Shown here piece after piece: positions 61,625 through 64,000 of a DNA stretch of 64,000 nucleotides (position 1 is the first letter of the stretch; each line of letters opens with the position of its first letter). The notes under the pieces were generated by a model. That model was not told the DNA's origin and did no database searches. It saw nothing but the letters and a program-made list of their open reading frames with translations. The stretch is from Geosiphon pyriformis. Taxonomy: Eukaryota > Glomeromycota > Glomeromycetes > Archaeosporales > Geosiphonaceae. The DNA is taken from the NCBI GenBank assembly GCA_016748015.1, contig JAAOMT010000760.1, positions 540,039 through 604,038 on the forward strand. Reading direction: 5' to 3'. A program made the translations under genes and the position numbers.

Positions 61625-62107
61625 TGATTCTCGGCGTTCACTTTGCCGAAAAATGAGTCCAAAAATAAATTCCTTATTTTAAGGAGACAGATGAGCGATG
61701 AAGATGGTGAAAAAAATTTTTTCTCCTATTCCTTGTAAAAGAAAGAGTTGTCCGACAAATATTTAGTTGGGGCCACCATTTATTTGTGAGCATCATGATA
61801 ATGGTTTTCGATTGATGATTTACATGTACATCTAGTTTTTATGTGAATTTTTATATTAAATAAAAGAAAATAAATAAAATATAGGATGAATCTAGTTGTA
61901 ACAACCTGTTACATGAAACAACCTCGAAAATAGCTTCAATTAGGATCGGAAATTTTATTAAATTTTAAAAAAATAACATGTAATAATGATGTGTATTATT
62001 TATTTTTATTGGACAAATTAAAGTTGAATCATTAATTTCACTAGAAATAAATGCAATTTTTAGTTATTGCAAAGTAAAAAATAAACAAATAATTGACTAA
62101 ATCTTAC
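61625..62107. other. Upstream region of lipase-like gene B
   Basis: About 480 bases, AT-rich, between the lipase start and the 3' end of the MULE relic. No site recognised. Confidence 0.5.
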
Positions 62108-63735
62108 CTAATTTTGACATCTTGCACTATTGTGTCCTGAAAGACCACATCTACTACAAGTGTATTTTGTACGTGGTTTTCCTTTTTTTTTCAATAGCAG
62201 ACTTATAACATTTGGTTTCTGGGCATCCTTTACGTTGTGATACTAATGGATTTTCAACTTGCTCAAGCTTATTTTCTTTATTGACATCATCAACTTGATT
62301 GTTCTCCAGGACTTGGTCTTGATTTTGAAGTGTAGGCACCACTTTTTTATGTTGGCCAATAAATTGCCTTAACCATATTATCATCTCACTATGATTGTTA
62401 TGTTCAATAGCAAGCTGAGCAGTCTGTCATGCGAGTTCTCACACTTCACCATATTTTTGTTTCCTCTGTGCTGCAAGGCATAAAACATTGATAATGGTCT
62501 TAGGTACAGTTAAAAGATTTGGGATTACTATTTTGTCGGAAGAATTTTTTGCAGCCTCTTGATTTGTGAAGCAAAAAGCTTCAGTGACTAAATTATTGTC
62601 TCTTTTTTCATTAATATACCATCACGAGAATATCATTTGAATGTAAAACCCTGCAATTTTTGAATGTAGCATCACTTGAAAATAATGGCGACAAACAATA
62701 CCACAAAATATACTAGACAAGCATGAACAAAAAACAGAATCAACAATTATAATAAAATGTAAATGCTTGCTGTTTTTTGGATGTAGATTTGTAATCTTTC
62801 ACACTTCTTTGATGTTTTTTTTATTGACTTTAGCAACTATTGATTTCATAAGATTTGTTTTACATCATACAGATTCTCAATGAAATCACTCATTATATCA
62901 GGACTGGAATCCTAAATATCAAAATGTTGTTAGATAAATGACTTGAAAAAGTACATTAGGAAATAAATTCCTTTACTTTATTATAAGTATTGATATTAAA
63001 TGATAATTGACTTGCGATAAAGTATAGGTATTGTGTCATTTCTAAATGTTCTATAGATAAGATATGAAGTGTGAGATATTAAGTTATTTATTTGTCAACC
63101 TCAGAAAAGAAATCCTGGCCAACTGACATAATTTTCATATAAGATAAAAGTGTATAATATTCAAAAAAACGATTTTATTTTACCTTATTTTCAAGTTTTG
63201 TGTTTAATGCACTAGCAAGATCACACAAACTGCCATTTACTGAAAGCATGCATTTAATAATATTGTTAAGACCTTAAACACGAGAGGTAGTTTGAGTTCT
63301 TACAGTAAATATTTTTAATGTGAATGCACAGGTCCATGCTTGTTAGCTGGGATAAAAAGCTCTTATTAGGTAATCTTTAGCATTAATAAATGTTTCAATA
63401 AGTTATAATTATTATTCATAGAAATTTTGTTTACATAAACTATTGTGACATAGAAAAAAATTGTGAACAAAGCTTTTATATTAATTGTAAAGCTTTAACT
63501 TGAGATTTTTTGGTAAGTTTTCATTAATATAAAAAATACAATGAATTTGGTAAGTTGTTTTATATACTTGAACAATTTTTGCATCTGCTACAGGATTAAT
63601 ATTAGTAATAAACATTAATGGTTCTGTCATTGTTGCTTTTTTTGTGCATTTTAGAATCTATTTATATAATTTGGCAGTTTCATTTGATACAAGAGCTTGT
63701 ACAATGAAATAAGATCTTGTATTATTGTCTACAAT
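62108..63735 (-). pseudogene. Decayed MULE-type transposase with C-terminal zinc knuckle
   Basis: Minus-strand pieces appear in the order of a Mutator-like transposase. DNNTRSYFIVQALVSNETAK (from about 63,733) is the region after the first catalytic Asp. EPLMFITNINPVADAKIVQ follows, where intact enzymes have TDxDPA; the Asp is Asn here. AWTCAFTLKIFT, then QTTSRV and LNNIIKCMLSVNGSLCDLAS, is the conserved TSxxESxNxxIK area. QTAQLAIEHNNHSEM and KGCPETKCYKSAIEKK lead to the knuckle CSRCGLSGHNSARC (62,159-62,118). Stops interrupt the frames and at least one frameshift precedes the knuckle. The element is inactive. The N-terminal DNA-binding part would lie beyond or near the window end and was not seen. 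Confidence 0.85.
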
Positions 63736-64000
63736 AAAAAAAAAGTGGCATTTAATAGCAGTTGGTTTTTGCTGTATTGTCATTTAAAAAAATATTATAA
63801 TACTTTAATTAAAAAACAATTTGTATAAAAGACATTCAAAATACATAAATAAGCCAATTTTCATTAATTTCAAACTCTATAATCTATTTGAAATTATTTG
63901 ATTTGCAATTCATAAAAATTATTAACAAGTAGAATGTATTATGTTTTTTATTATTAAAAATTTTAAATTTTTATATTGCATTTATAAGATTACAATTGAG
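63736..64000. other. Spacer or further MULE debris
   Basis: AT-rich sequence to the window end. It may contain the eroded 5' part of the transposase, but nothing is readable. Confidence 0.4.

Overview
This is a fungal nuclear segment. It has spliced genes with short GT-AG introns (mostly 50-110 bases), a Yap/Pap1-type bZIP, a CreA/Mig1-like zinc-finger factor, a BTB-BACK protein, LaeA/UMTA-style methyltransferase and lipase-3 genes. It is extremely AT-rich between genes, with many decayed transposons. BTB-BACK genes, MULE and Fanzor relics and strongly AT-biased spacers fit an early-diverging fungus, most likely an arbuscular mycorrhizal one (Glomeromycotina). That placement is inference; no rRNA or mitochondrial marker is present.

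Layout. 1.1-5.4 kb: a bZIP gene (+) and a vacuolar amino-acid transporter (-), converging. 6.8-11.4 kb: an almost pure AT island without genes. 11.8-14.1 kb: a seven-exon site-2 protease (-). 14-20 kb: spacer with one copy of a SINE-like repeat and unidentified coding relics. 20.6-21.6 kb: a C2H2 factor (-). 22.7-23.2 kb: a partial unknown gene (-). 25.3 kb: tRNA-Asn. 27.7-29.0 kb: an unidentified decayed gene (-). 29.3-30.4 kb: a secreted or GPI-anchored glycoprotein (+). 33.0-33.6 kb: a decayed epimerase copy (-). 35.0-36.2 kb: a BTB-BACK protein (-). 36.9-40.1 kb: a 1,571-base direct repeat on both sides of a 20-N gap, probably an assembly artefact. 42.0-42.6 kb: a Fanzor (eukaryotic TnpB) relic, followed by the second SINE-like copy. 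43.4-44.9 kb: lipase-like gene A (+). 46.8-48.1 kb: a methyltransferase gene with an in-frame stop (+). 49.4-50.7 kb: an intact NAD-dependent epimerase (-). 51.4-54 kb: another AT island. 55.4-56.9 kb: a bHLH factor (-). 57.4-58.9 kb: unidentified open frames and an 80-aa two-exon gene (-). 60.1-61.6 kb: lipase-like gene B (-). 62.1-63.7 kb: a decayed MULE transposase (-).

The intact genes do not form one pathway. Two families occur twice. The two lipase-like genes share intron positions, and both lack the nucleophile serine. The epimerase has one intact and one decayed, intron-retaining copy, which indicates local DNA-level duplication. The item with most biological interest is the Fanzor relic, the remains of an RNA-guided nuclease of eukaryotic transposons.
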